Below are positions 11,287-22,009 of a DNA stretch of 64,000 nucleotides, one piece after another. How positions within the stretch are numbered: the first letter of the stretch is position 1; every line of letters starts with the position of its first letter. The notes beneath the pieces are model-generated. The model had not been told where the DNA came from, searched no databases, and saw only the letters and a list, made by a program, of their open reading frames with translations. The position numbers and the translations under genes were made by a program. Origin of the DNA: Hypericum androsaemum (taxonomy: Eukaryota > Streptophyta > Magnoliopsida > Malpighiales > Hypericaceae); the NCBI GenBank assembly GCA_963995505.1, contig OZ023185.1:18673691-18737690 (forward strand). The letters are read 5' to 3'.

Positions 11287-11919
11287 CTAGGCTTCAATCT
11301 GAAACCTTGTAGAACACTTGATGGATCCCATAGACAAGTCAATCTCTATCAGATTCTCCTCCTCGTTGAACTCATTAATCCCATGTTGCTTGAAGAAAGC
11401 AGCCATGTCAAACATTGGCCGCCGTTCTTTTTGGACATAGAAACTTGGTTTCTTCTCTTGCTCGTGATGATTGTTACCAACATACTGCCCGCTAGGAAGC
11501 GCGATCTCGATGAGGCTTTCCTCGTCGGAGATCGACCCATCCGAGCAGTCAGGGCTCGTGAAGACCCTGTGTTGCTGCATTGGCCAATCCAGTTCCGAGT
11601 CCTCGCTTGTCGAAGCCCGGCCGTTGCAGTCGCTTTCGGATACCATGTACTCGTTGGCTTGGCCTTCTTTTTCTTCTTCGTCTTCTTCCTCCTCTTCTTC
11701 TTCTGGCTCTACTTGGGAGGTTTCTTGTTGTTCAGGACTAATGACTATATTTCTTCTCTCTGTCAAACTTTGTTTCTGGTTTCTGAGGATGGCTAGAGTG
11801 GATAAGATCACGGCTAAGGATGAGAGAATGGTGGGGAAAAATCCGTAGCCAAGATACCAAGCTAGGGCAAGAAGAGGAAGGCTAAGGATACTTTTGACAG
11901 TACACAAGTGGGAAGCCAT
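11287..11919 (-). CDS. Small membrane-anchored acidic protein, unknown function
   Basis: The minus-strand frame encodes 210 residues from the Met at 11919 (MASHLCTVK); an ATG 13 codons upstream gives a less typical start. Residues about 8-45 form two adjacent hydrophobic helices (LSLPLLALAWYLGYGFFP and ILSSLAVILSTLAIL). Then come basic residues, a run of Glu/Asp near residues 75-90, and two similar short motifs, ESLIEIALP and ENLIEIDLS. This architecture (N-terminal membrane hairpin, acidic tail, conserved C-terminal motif) recurs in plant-specific unknown proteins. I do not recognise a function. No intron is needed. Low-complexity acidic codons explain the long antisense frames. Confidence 0.65.
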   Translation of the reverse strand: MASHLCTVKSILSLPLLALAWYLGYGFFPTILSSLAVILSTLAILRNQKQSLTERRNIVISPEQQETSQVEPEEEEEEEDEEEKEGQANEYMVSESDCNGRASTSEDSELDWPMQQHRVFTSPDCSDGSISDEESLIEIALPSGQYVGNNHHEQEKKPSFYVQKERRPMFDMAAFFKQHGINEFNEEENLIEIDLSMGSIKCSTRFQIEA

Positions 11920-12855
11920 TAAATTCCTTCTTTGGACAAAAATGAATATCCAATACAAAGATAACTATTCGACCCAACTCACCATTCCTCTCCTTCAATG
12001 GCCAGGTTCAAAGAAGAAGGGAAAAGAAGATCAAACAAGGAAGCAGGAGACTCCTCCTCTACTGTACTTGGAGATTTGAGAGGGGGAAGAGGAGAAGGTA
12101 GTACCTGAAGTGGTCTACTAGGTTAGGAGCAGCAATTAGATATTACAAAGAAGGAATTAATTATTTAGACTCTCTCTTAATTCTTTTAATCACTTGCACT
12201 TGCAGCTTCACAGTAACTCACAGTTCCCAAGTGATTTTTTTAATATCATATGGTATCCGGACTTACCTGATATACTAATTTAAATTCGAGTTGATTGGAT
12301 CTAGAAACGTGTCAAAATATACCCAACAAATATTTAACACAATTAAAATTTTAAATACACGAACTTGAGACATAATTAAACTAAAATAACACTCTCATCG
12401 GTTAGTCGGATATAACTGACCTTTGATACTTAGAAAAGTGGGTCTCCTTTGTTTCTTTACTTTCCACCCTTACCTGATTCTCTTGGAAAATCCAAAACCT
12501 CACAGGGTCCATCAATTTTTCTGTACTAAAATTGCAGTCTCAGTGCCTGGATATGGGAGAAGCCATGTGCCCACACCTGGCCTCACCACATGGCGCTTTT
12601 CCCCTAACTTCACTAATCAAAATGGACTGTTTTAAGAGGACTAAAATAGCTAAATCTAAGGTGCAACTTGTAATTAGTTAATGCACTCGGAAATAAATGA
12701 TCTCCTCGGGCCCAAGCCTGCACCACCAAGGAAGGAACCCTAAGAGTCAAGACCTTGCAGTGTTTATGAAGTTTTTTTTAGTTCAAAGAGCATTTAACCC
12801 AATAGCACAAAACATAACATGATTTGACGGAGGCTAGTAATTATATAGTTCTTAA
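11920..12855. other. Upstream region of the acidic membrane protein gene
   Basis: It should contain the minus-strand promoter and 5' leader. No TATA box could be chosen with confidence. The short plus-strand frame at 12423-12635 has no recognisable content. Confidence 0.3.
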
Positions 12856-12864
12856 TATCTCTAA

Positions 12865-14138
12865 GAAAAAAGTATACTTAAGTACCATATAATTTTATCG
12901 ATTACCACTTGGGTACTCTGTGATTTCAAAATCGTAAAACGGGTCCAACTTATTTTAATTTTTATCATGGACCGGTCCCGATGTCCAGTTCATAATTTTT
13001 TGGACAAACGGCGTCGTTTAATAGCCGACGTGGACTGCCAGCGTGGCGTAGACTAGGATTACTTAATAATGATGTGGCAGTGGTTAAATTACCAAGTTAG
13101 TACTTAATTTTTTTATTTTCTTTTAAAAAAACCAAAATTCCCATATTTAGCCCACACTCATCTTCTTCTTCCCCCAAAAACACAAATCAACAACAAGCCC
13201 GTGTTCGCCCAGGATCTGGAGATGAACGAGGAGGAGCTGGTAGAGGCGGAGGCGGCGCTAGGGGGCGCGGGGGAGGAAGGCGTACAGAGTTTAACGACCT
13301 CGCTCTCACCGGAACCGCCCAGACCTGGTGGATCTCCTCGTCGCCTCCCCACCCTCCTAAGATCTTGTCCTCGATTCTCCCTTCGTGTCCTCCCAACCTC
13401 TGTTTTGTTAGCCTGAATTTTTTGGCCTCGTTGTCTGGTCGGAGAAAACTTCTTTGTCTACCCGTCTTTGTCCCCGACGAGTCCTTGGTCTCGCACCGCC
13501 GTCAACGGAGCAGTAGTGGTCGTCTGGGTTCTTGGTCACGCACCGCCATCGGGATTGAAAGCTCCCCCGACGTCTGTGTTCTTGGTCTTGCACCACTGTC
13601 GGGACTGTAAGCTCTTCTGACGAACCTGTCCCAAACCTAATCGATGCAAATCAAATCGATGAAAATTATTGTAAATCCCCCGACAAATCCGTCCCTAACC
13701 TAATCGAACTCCTTGCTTGAGAAATAAATTGATGTTGTTGCAAATGCTACTTTTTTGTGTTATTGGAGATGGGTTGTGATAAAAATGCTTCCCTGTGAAG
13801 GAGGGAGATGGAGGTCGTAGAAGGAGAAGACCAGGAGGAGGGGAGAGAGAGAGAATTAGAGAGGGGAGGATAAGATTTTTCATAATAAATATAAATTAAA
13901 AGGACTATTTTGGTAATTTATCCATAGCCACGTCAGCAATGATTAATCCGGATCACCGCCACGTAGCATTCCACGTAGGTGTCAAAACGACGCCGTTTGT
14001 CCAAAAAATCTGAACCGGACCTCGGAACCGGTCCATGATAAAAATTGAAATAAATTGGACCCGTTTTACGGTTTTGAAACTACAGGGTACACAAGTGATA
14101 ATCGCTAAAACTATAGGGTACTTTAGTGTACTTTTTCC
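12865..14138. mobile_element. Mutator-like element, 1274 bp, perfect 9-bp TSD
   Basis: A perfect 9-bp target duplication, tatctctaa, lies at 12856-12864 and 14139-14147. The terminal inverted repeats run for roughly 170 bp. They begin GAAAAAAGTATACTTAAG and, on the other end, GGAAAAAGTACACTAAAG, and continue through AAAACGGGTCCAA, ATCATGGACCGGT and TTTGGACAAACGGCGTCGTTT. The 9-bp duplication and long inverted repeats are diagnostic of the Mutator superfamily. No transposase is encoded. The interior (about 13150-13860) is GC-rich and coding-like but was not recognised. Confidence 0.9.
13158..13620. other. GC-rich cargo of the Mutator-like element, origin unknown
   Basis: The base composition is much more GC-rich than the flanks. 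Short frames exist on both strands, for example MFAQDLEMNEEELVEAE on plus. Segments containing TTCTTGGTC(A/T)CGCACC and TCGGGA repeat imperfectly near 13480-13610. This is typical of captured host DNA, but no source gene could be named. Confidence 0.35.
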
Positions 14139-14147
14139 TATCTCTAA

Positions 14148-15755
14148 CCCTTTGAGGAGTAACAGCTGAAAAGAAGGTAAAGCTTATATGGAGGAGGGTT
14201 AGACTTTACCAAACTGAAGAAGAAACTAGTCCAAACTTGGAACTCTTCGTTGTCCTGTTGAACCAAGATATGTTCAGATTTTAATACCAAGTGTAAACTT
14301 TGAAACAATATTTAGTTATGTTTTCTAAAAAACAAGTCAACAATTATTATTTTTAAGAATTTGAATTCTATTCAAAATATCTCCATTTCAAAGCTTAAGC
14401 ATGGATTTTAGAGCAAACGGGCCCATGCAATGTTTCCACCTAACGATGACTGGTGGTAGCCCCACGCTCGCTGAAAATCTGGTGAATCTTAGAGGCGCCG
14501 GTGGTAGGTGCAAAGTCATTATATATTCTATTTTATATGCGAATCAATCTTATTCTAATTTTGTTATTAGTGCTACTTTAGAAGTGGCAACTGACCTTAC
14601 AAAGCCTAGCATGTTTTACACGAGCCAATTTGACTAACTAATTCAGTTAATTTTTGAGTCTGATAGAATCCAATCATAATTTCAAGATTAATGTATAACA
14701 ATGCCTACCAAGTTGGACAACCGTCACCGTCAAAATATCAAAAGCTTGAGGAACAGCTAGCTACACCTATCAGGTGCTTCAAGCTACCCTAAAGATTAAT
14801 TATTTTCCACGCTCTTCAATTTTGCTCCCAAAGCCAAAATGGGTCCAAAGATAAAGACAATAACTTTGCATTTTCGTCTCTCTTGAGGGTTTTTTTAAAA
14901 ACAAATTATGTACTATAATTTTACTCGAATGTATATTGAGAATGAAACACCTATAATTTGTATTGTTCAACATAATTTCTCGGCAAAATCAGGATGGTTC
15001 ATAAGAGGATGTTAACTTTGAGAAAATACTGTCATATATATACTAAATCGACTAATTTCTATTCGATTTCGAATTTCACAGTTCTGAAACAATTTTTTAA
15101 GGTTAAGGGGAGCAGCATCCTAATATGAAACAAGTGAGAAATATCTCGAATAGGGGCGCAACGCGAAAAATAGGTCGCCATTTGTCGACTGTCGGCAATT
15201 GGCAGCTAAAACCAACACCTTCTGCCCTGCAATTTGGGTACAAGATAGACAGGAAACCAAGCTTCACCATGATTAAGAAATCTACATAAGCAGAAATTGG
15301 TATAAGCGATAATATACTTCGATTTACTTAAAGAGGTATCAGATTTAAGACTTACGAATGTAGACGACGAAGAAAAAATGTTCTCTAATAAAGTTTAAAT
15401 AAAATTTTATAGTATTCAACTTTGAATTAACGAGATCATGTTACTAATATTTCCGGTATTTGTCTTGGTAAGCAGCAACTAATCGGTGAGTTCAAGATGG
15501 ACCTCTGGCCTAATTAATTAGCTGGGGGAGTGAGTGTAATATAAGGAATGTTTTAGGTGGGAGGGAGAATCGATGGCTCCTTTTGGAGTCTAACTAGGAT
15601 CCTAGGAGGGGACCATATCTTGGTCTTGATGAATGTCTTCCTCTTATAGAGCTGTCTATAAATTTGGTCCAACCCCCCCAAAAAAAATTAGCCGGTGGTT
15701 ATGCTCCAAATTAAAGCCATGCAGTTTGAAATTATATTTTTAAGTCTTGTTTTAA
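14148..15755. other. AT-rich intergenic DNA
   Basis: No gene or RNA was recognised. The short frame at 14401-14637 has no conserved features. Confidence 0.3.
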
Positions 15756-16618
15756 TAAAAAAACACACTTTTGACCCAGACGACCAACTATCTTTTTGAT
15801 TGTTAGCAGATAGTTCACTCAAGGAATGGCTGTGGGGCACAAAGACGAAGGAGGCTCCCTGTGATTTTTTTTACTCGGACATGCCTCAGTCCGGCCACTT
15901 TTCTGCCACGTTGGCTCCACATGTTACGAAACGTCGTTATTTTTTGTCCTACGTGGATAGTCCATTCGTGCAAGTCGTAGATGACGTGGCATGTGACAAA
16001 TTACCAAATTAATCCCAATTTTAAAATAAAATATTTTTTCAAAAACCCTAATTTTGAATAAAATATCTCCATGAGTTCGAACAAAAATTCTTTAAAAAAT
16101 TAATTAGAGAATCAAAATTTGAAGAAATATAATTTTGAAAACTTCAAATCGAATCAATGGGTTAATCTCCATCCCTGAATTCACTCCTCTCTGGGCTCCT
16201 TTTGCTCCATTCACTGGCATAATCACCATGGTAGTATGTACCCATTCGGTCGTCTTCCACCTTCCAATAAAGCAAAAAAATACACAATACTCTGAGTAAT
16301 TTTCGAAAAGAGAGTTTATTTCCCCGACAATCCCTTGAATGGGGTTGTCAGGGGATATTTTCCTTGTCTGGGGTCAAGCACGAAACTGCTCTGCGGGGAG
16401 CGTTTCAGCTTTGCACAAAAACTGCTGCTCCACGAGCGTTTTCTATTCAAAATGCTCTAATTGGAGCATTTTCAGACAAAAGTTGAATCCACAGCTTGGC
16501 TTGGCTACTGAGGGCAATTTTTGCCAAAAACTGATTTGCTCCCAGCGTTTTTGTGTTGTCACAAAAAAAAATTGGTACGGTAAGAAGGGAGAGAAAATTC
16601 AAATAAAAATACACAATG

Positions 16619-16691
16619 ACTCTTGTTTGGAATCAAACCCAAGACCTCCACATTTTTAGATAAGCGCTCTAACCAACTGAACTACGAGAGC
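16619..16691 (-). tRNA. tRNA-like sequence (degenerate), left arm copy
   Basis: The 73-nt minus-strand segment has an A-box-like GTAGTTCAGTTGG and a B-box-like GGTTTGATTCC at tRNA spacing. The 5' GCTCTCG can pair with the 3' CAAGAGT, with one mismatch and one G-U. The anticodon stem pairs poorly; the loop would read CTAAAAA. I regard it as a tRNA-derived pseudogene, not a working tRNA. Confidence 0.5.
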
Positions 16692-17049
16692 TTACTGATT
16701 TATAACTTTGTAATAAATAATATATTTCATAGATAAGGGTCTAGGAAATATGTAACATATTATTTTTTAAATAAATACGTATTTGTATAAAATAATATTT
16801 TTTAAGTAAAAATGTAAAAATAATATATTTCATAAATATATATTTATTTAATAAATAATATATTATATAAATACAAATGTATGTAATATAAATAAATAAT
16901 AACATATTAATAAATAATATATTATATAAATACAAATATATGTAATATAAATAAATAATAACATATTACATATTACATAAATATAGATGATATATTACAT
17001 AAATACATATTTATTTAAAAAAATATATTTAATATATTTATGAAATATG

Positions 17050-17357
17050 TTATTTTTTAAGCTAGAGCTCCATGGGAATTTTTTTTCGACCAAAAACAGC
17101 TCCATGGGGATACGTATTTATCTAAAAATAATATATTTATGAAATATTTTCCTTTTTCTTTTTCGACCAGAAACCGCTCCATGGGGAGCGTTTTCTTTTT
17201 TGACCAAAAACTGCTCCCCATGGAGCGATTTCTGGTCGAAAAAAGGACCAAAAACTGCTCTATGGGGAGCGTTTTCTTTTTCGACCAAAAACTGCTCCCC
17301 ATGGAGCAGTTTCTGGTAAAAAAAAAGCTCATCAGGGAGCAGTTTCTAGCTTAAAAA
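17050..17357. repeat. Tandem palindromic GCTCC/GGAGC repeats in the foldback centre
   Basis: Copies of CTGCTCCCCATGGAGC and the flanking TTTTCGACCAAAAA recur about every 50-70 bp in alternating orientation between roughly 17070 and 17345, each able to form a local hairpin. Related GGAGCGTTT motifs occur in the arms near 16395 and 18075-18140. Confidence 0.7.
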
Positions 17358-17362
17358 ATAAT

Positions 17363-17647
17363 TGTTAGAGATGTCGAGAAATTAAAGAGAAAACGATTTG
17401 TGGGTTTGTTTCCTATTCTATTCGGACTAGCTTTTGGACTCCTAATTTGACCTAGATAGCTTACTTGATGTACAAGGGTTTGCCTCTATATAAAGGCATG
17501 TTACGCTAAGGTTTTGTATAGCTTTGTGACTCAGATCCATCAAAGTTCTCCACTCTCTCCGTGGACATAGGCATTAGGCCGAACCACATTATCTCTTGCG
17601 TCCGTGTTCTTTGCGCGTTTTGTTCTCTACTTGCTGAATTCATAACA
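17363..17647 (+). mobile_element. Solo LTR (285 bp) inside the foldback element
   Basis: Begins TGTTAGAGATG and ends TTCATAACA (TG...CA), with the perfect 5-bp duplication ataat at 17358-17362 and 17648-17652. A TATA box, CTATATAAAGG, lies near 17485. It is what remains after recombination between two LTRs of a retrotransposon. It is unrelated to the Copia LTR at 2620. Confidence 0.85.
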
Positions 17648-17909
17648 ATAATAAATACGTATTTATGTAATATATTATCTATATTTATGTAATATACTAT
17701 TAATTATTTATATTACATATATTTGTATTTATATAATATATTAGTTATTAAATAAATATGTATTTATGAAATATATTATTTTTTACATTTTTACTTAAAA
17801 AATATTATTTTATACAAATACATATTTATTTAAAAAATAATATGTTACATATTTCATAGAACCCTTATCTATGAAATATATTATTTATTATAAAGTTATA
17901 AATCAGTAA

Positions 17910-17983
17910 GCTCTCGTAGTTCGGTTGGTTAGAGCGCTTATCTAAAAATATGGAGGTCCTTGGGTTCGATTCCGAATAAAAGC
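17910..17983 (+). tRNA. tRNA-like sequence (degenerate), right arm copy
   Basis: This is the inverted counterpart of 16619-16691, with GTAGTTCGGTTGG (A-box-like) and GGGTTCGATTCC (B-box, better kept than on the left arm). The 3' acceptor side has decayed (AATAAAAGC) and there is one extra base before the T arm. It is tRNA-derived and probably not functional. Confidence 0.5.
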
Positions 17984-18435
17984 CATTGTGTGTTTTCACA
18001 GCGGTTTTTGGCAAAAATTGCCCCCCGCCGAGCCGAGCCGTGGATTCAATTTTTGTCTGAAAATGCTCCAATTGGAGCGTTTTGAATAGAAAATGCTCGC
18101 GGAGCAGCGATTTTGTGCAAAGCTGAAACGCTCCCCGCAGAGCAGTTTCGTGCTCAACCCCAGACAAGGAAAATATTCCCCGAGAACCCCATTCAGGGAA
18201 TTATCGGGGAAATAAACCCCCTTTTGGAAAATTACTCCAATACTCTCAACCTAGTAAAGCTTCCAAAAATACACAGTACATGGACATTCCAATTTGCATT
18301 TCTTCAAGGAAGCCATCCATTAGTTAACCAGTAAGAACCCTAATCCCCAATTCTTGCTTGTAGCCATTTAGATTTGGAAAATGAACGGGAAGCTCCTCAA
18401 TCAGGTGACGGGAAGATTAAATCTCACAAGACCAC

Positions 18436-18695
18436 TGTAAAGTCCAAGCCTTTAGCTGGGATTAATGGCGGAAACGTTGGAAGAAGAAGGGAGAGAGAGG
18501 GAGAGAGAGAGAGAGAGAGAAAGGAATGAGAAGAGATAACTGTCTCTATTAGAATGTGGTAAAATTCAGAATGGCTACAACTCCTGTGTACTTCCTATTT
18601 ATACATCCTCTAAGTCGGTTTATGTGATAATTACAGTATAGTCACCTATCATTGTTAATACTACAAACTAGTCCTTTCCAATTACAATTGTTACA
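18436..18695 (-). repeat. 3' LTR of the non-autonomous element (260 bp)
   Basis: Starts and ends TGTAAC...TTTACA on the minus strand. It contains a GA-rich microsatellite (GAGAGAGGGAGAGAG) that varies in length between the three copies, plus TATTTATACATCC, which may be the TATA region on the opposite strand. Confidence 0.85.
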
Positions 18696-18893
18696 GCATT
18701 CCCAATCAAGCACATTGTCCTCAATGTGGTGGAATCACGAACTCAGGAAATCGTTGTTGCAAATTAGAAACTACTTCCCGGGATGCATCTTCATCACCTA
18801 GATTGCAACACGTGATCAAAACTTGATCAACCATCCTTAGAATTCAGGTCTCGTGGATTACAAAACTTGTATAGCCATGACAAAAACTTCATT

Positions 18894-21211
18894 TCAGCTA
18901 CTCTGTTTTGTCGCAAGTTGTTGTATACAAGACCATGGTTCTTGAATTTCAGACTTGCAAAAAATGAACAATTCTGCTGCGCTAAAAGCTGCTGCACAAA
19001 GTTGCAGTACTGATGCAACTACAGCCAAAATTTTCAGACCTATAGCTGATGTAATTTGAACCAAGTAATCTGCAAAATGGATCCATTCACAAACTAACAA
19101 AGACAGTAATCTGGCAGTCATATCCCTCTCTGTAAAATGGAGTTCATAAACCAATGGATCAATGTAGTCTTCCCTGGACCATTCACAACCCATGCGAGAT
19201 AAGTCATGAACTGCAACTTGAATAACAGATTCAATAGCAGCCAACTTCCACATCGTTGCAATTCTACACATCACCAGCTGTGTACAGTAATCAGTTTCAA
19301 CTGCTCCCAAACTTGCATTCAATATAGCACTATATGCAGCTTTGAATTCAGAACTGCATCCATCAAATTCTTCAATCTTTGACAGGGAATAGCTGAGCAA
19401 TTCCACATCCATATACTGAATCATATATTCACCAATCAATTCTTGTAATGTCTCCCCATTTAACACCAAAGCAGCTATTGAATGTTCATGAGATAATTTC
19501 ATGGATACAAGCTGTTGAACATGTGCTTCAAGCTTCCTGGAAATGTACAAAGGGACTACATTAGTGCAAACAGATTATTTTCTCACAGAAACAGGCACAC
19601 TCGCCCCTGGATTGCTTCTAATAGGTTGATGGGCTATCTGAAAATCAATATCAGAGACATGTAGAATCACTATCCTCATCTTCAATGTTTTATTTTGGAT
19701 GTGAAACAAATACAAAACTGGAACTTGAACAACATATTCAATATCAGATTCATCTGAACAGAGCAAGGGATCAATCTTCATACTATCACTCGAGGATTTA
19801 ACCACCATTTCCTTATGCAAAATAGGTGCTTCCATGCACCAAAAGCACAAACAAAGCACACAATAGCACACAAAATATGCGCCGAAGGAAGTACACCATT
19901 GATGTTCAAAACTTGCTGCTTCCTATCCATTAATTCCCGACAGCACCACGCTCTTTATTTTCTCATACTTTCTCACATACTTCTTGACCATAATATCTCT
20001 AAATTGAGCCAAAATTTCAGCAAGGACAAGACAAACATTAGAGGCATCTCTCTCGCCTTCAACTTCGCCCACCTCAACAATAACAACATGTTGAAAGCTA
20101 CTAGGGGCAAGCCCATCATCCAATCCCATCTTTTGACAAAGGTTCCAGTCCAAGGCAACTACACACTTTACTTTTGCAAATCTCATTAACCCATTGCCCT
20201 TCAACAACTCATTTCCAATCTTGACCACCTCCGCAATACTAGCACAATTGCCATTCGGTGCACTCTTTACATCTACAAGATTTCCATTTCCAGAAACATC
20301 AATCTTCACCACATAAACTCCACTAAAAGAACTCTACTCCATCTCTTTAGTACCTCTAGAACCATCAGGCGGCTTAGATTTCACGTCAAAATGGCCGATA
20401 TCAACATCAACAACTAAGAAACTGACAATACCCAGTTCACTGCCTTTATCCGTCTCAGAATTCCTATGACCCTTATCAAGCAAGGTTGGAACCATCTTGT
20501 TCTCAATCGAGGCGTTAAGAATCAAAGTTCCCATACCTATGCTGCCATCAACTACCTGCTTCGAGATCTTGATGACATCATCTACCTCATCGCCTTCAGA
20601 CTCATAATTCACAGTCGTTCCTTTACTCTCGTCATCCTCCTCCAAACCCAAATTCTCCAGAGAGTTATCAGGCGGTTTAAATTTGACATAAAAAAGATCA
20701 TCATCTAAGAAATTCGCAATACCCAGTTCAACATCCGAAGACAAAAACCCTAAACTCACTTTTCCCTTCTTAGACACAAGATTGGACACGGAATGCTGCT
20801 CACAACTCACAACCAACGGTTTAAGTCCAGGTAAGGTAGGGTCTTGAAGGGTATTTATCTTTGGGTACCGTTCTTGAAAAGTAGAGCACTGTCTCGAAAT
20901 CTTGCCCACCATCGCCCTCTGGGTTTCCATCCGCGGAGGTCTCCCAATCACGTTCTCGTCCATGGAACCCACATCCTTAATCGTCTCCAGAGGATCACCA
21001 TGGAGCACCCCCATCTGCGATTCCACCTTCCTCAGCCTGAACTCTATATGCGATTCCACCTTGGTTAATCTCTGGGGCGACGAGTCGCGTACTTCTTTAA
21101 TGAACAACTCTATTCTCGTCATTAATCTGGTAAAGGGATCATCGATCTTTGCACAGATTGCTTCTATGTCTTTCCAGCAAGCCATTCTGAGAATCAGAGG
21201 GTCTGATACCA
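18894..21211 (-). pseudogene. Long unrecognised retroelement reading frame with three stops
   Basis: Four minus-strand frames (21212-20334, 20312-19923, 19871-19575, 19550-18894) lie in the same phase, so one frame of about 770 codons is interrupted only by TAG 20334-20336, TAG 19923-19925 and TAA 19575-19577. It opens in the primer site itself (ATGGTATCAGACC) or at a Met nine codons later (MACWKDIEAICAKI). The N-terminal part is charged and coiled-coil-like (RLTKVESHIEFRLRKVES). A motif around FYVKFKPPDNS / FDVKSKPPDGS is repeated. There is no zinc knuckle, protease, integrase or reverse transcriptase. I do not recognise it. Confidence 0.6.
21200..21211 (-). promoter_or_regulatory. tRNA-iMet primer binding site
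   Basis: The minus strand reads TGGTATCAGACC immediately after the LTR end, matching 11 of 12 bases of the plant initiator-Met site. This fixes the element's orientation as minus. Confidence 0.85.
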
Positions 21212-21726
21212 TGTAAAGTCCAAGCCTTTAGCTGGGATTAATGGCGGAAACGTTGGAAGAAGAAGGGAGAGAGAGGGAGAGAGAGGGAGAGAAAGGAAGG
21301 AGAAGAGATAACTGTCTCTATTAGAATGTGGTAAAATTCAGAATGGCTACAACTCTTGTGTACTTCCTATTTATACATCCTCTAAGTCGGTTTATGTGAC
21401 AATTACAGTATAGTCACCTATCATTGTTAATACTGCAAACTAGTCCTTTCCAATTACAATTGTTAAAGTCCAAGCCTTTAGCTGGGATTAATGGCAGAAA
21501 CGTTGGAAGAAGAAGGGAGAGAGAGGGAGAGGGAGAGGGAGAGAGAGAGAGAAAGGAAGGAGAAGAGATAACTGTCTCTATTAGAATGTGGTAAAATTTA
21601 GAATGGCTACAACTCCTGTGTACTTCCTATTTATACATCCTCTAAGTCGGTTTATGTGACAATTATAGTATAGTCACCTACATTGTTAATACTGCAAACT
21701 AGTCCTTTCCAATTACAATTGTTACA
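21212..21726 (-). repeat. Tandem LTR-LTR pair at the 5' end of the element
   Basis: Two copies of the 260-bp LTR abut at about 21461-21470. At the joint the terminal CA of one and the first three or four bases of the next are missing (…TTGTTA/AAGTCC…). The outer copy ends at 21726 against the target duplication. Confidence 0.85.
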
Positions 21727-22009
21727 ACCACCAAGAACAACACCCTGGAGTCCTCCTCGCCCGCTTCCCTAATTTTTCGAACGTGCAGCTCCGAACATGG
21801 AGAAGATGAAGTATTTGGGTTTGTTTGTGACTGGGATTTCTGTTTCTTTTTTATCCTTTGTTGTAGGGTTTTCTTGGTTCTTTATTTTTCAGCTCCGTGA
21901 CTGGGATTTCTGTTTGATTTTGATTTATTTGGGTTTGGCTTTTGATTGAGGGTGGGAGGCACAAGCCGGAGGAAGAAGATGAAGTAAGAAACAAAAATGA
22001 TTTTTTTGG

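Larger units (their letters stand above)
16294..18237. mobile_element. Foldback (long-arm inverted repeat) element, perfect 9-bp TSD
   Basis: The 9-bp target duplication caatactct flanks it at 16285-16293 and 18238-18246. The left arm (about 16294-17100) and the right arm (about 17640-18237) are inverted copies, beginning GAGTAATTTTCGAAAAG and GAGTAATTTTCCAAAAG. The arms contain GGAGC/GCTCC-rich parts, a tRNA-like sequence each, and long AT-rich tracts. A solo LTR sits in the centre. No protein is encoded. The 9-bp duplication suggests mobilisation by a Mutator transposase. Confidence 0.9.
18436..21726 (-). mobile_element. Non-autonomous LTR retrotransposon with three LTR copies
   Basis: Read on the minus strand, the order is LTR (about 21465-21726), LTR (21212 to about 21465), primer site, internal region, LTR (18436-18695). 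Each LTR is about 260 bp, begins TGTAACAATTG and ends GGACTTTACA. A perfect 5-bp target duplication, accac, flanks the whole unit at 18431-18435 and 21727-21731. No integrase, protease or reverse transcriptase motif is visible; the internal region has one long unrecognised frame with stops. The motif CACATTGAGGACAATGTG lies just inside the 3' LTR, as in many plant Gypsy-type elements. Confidence 0.9.

Noticed and set aside
16619..16691. Functional tRNA gene
   Set aside because: The anticodon stem does not pair and the copy lies in a transposon arm; it is kept only as tRNA-like.
19815..20189. Plus-strand 124-codon frame
   Set aside because: It is antisense to the long minus-strand frame of the LTR element and has no domain.
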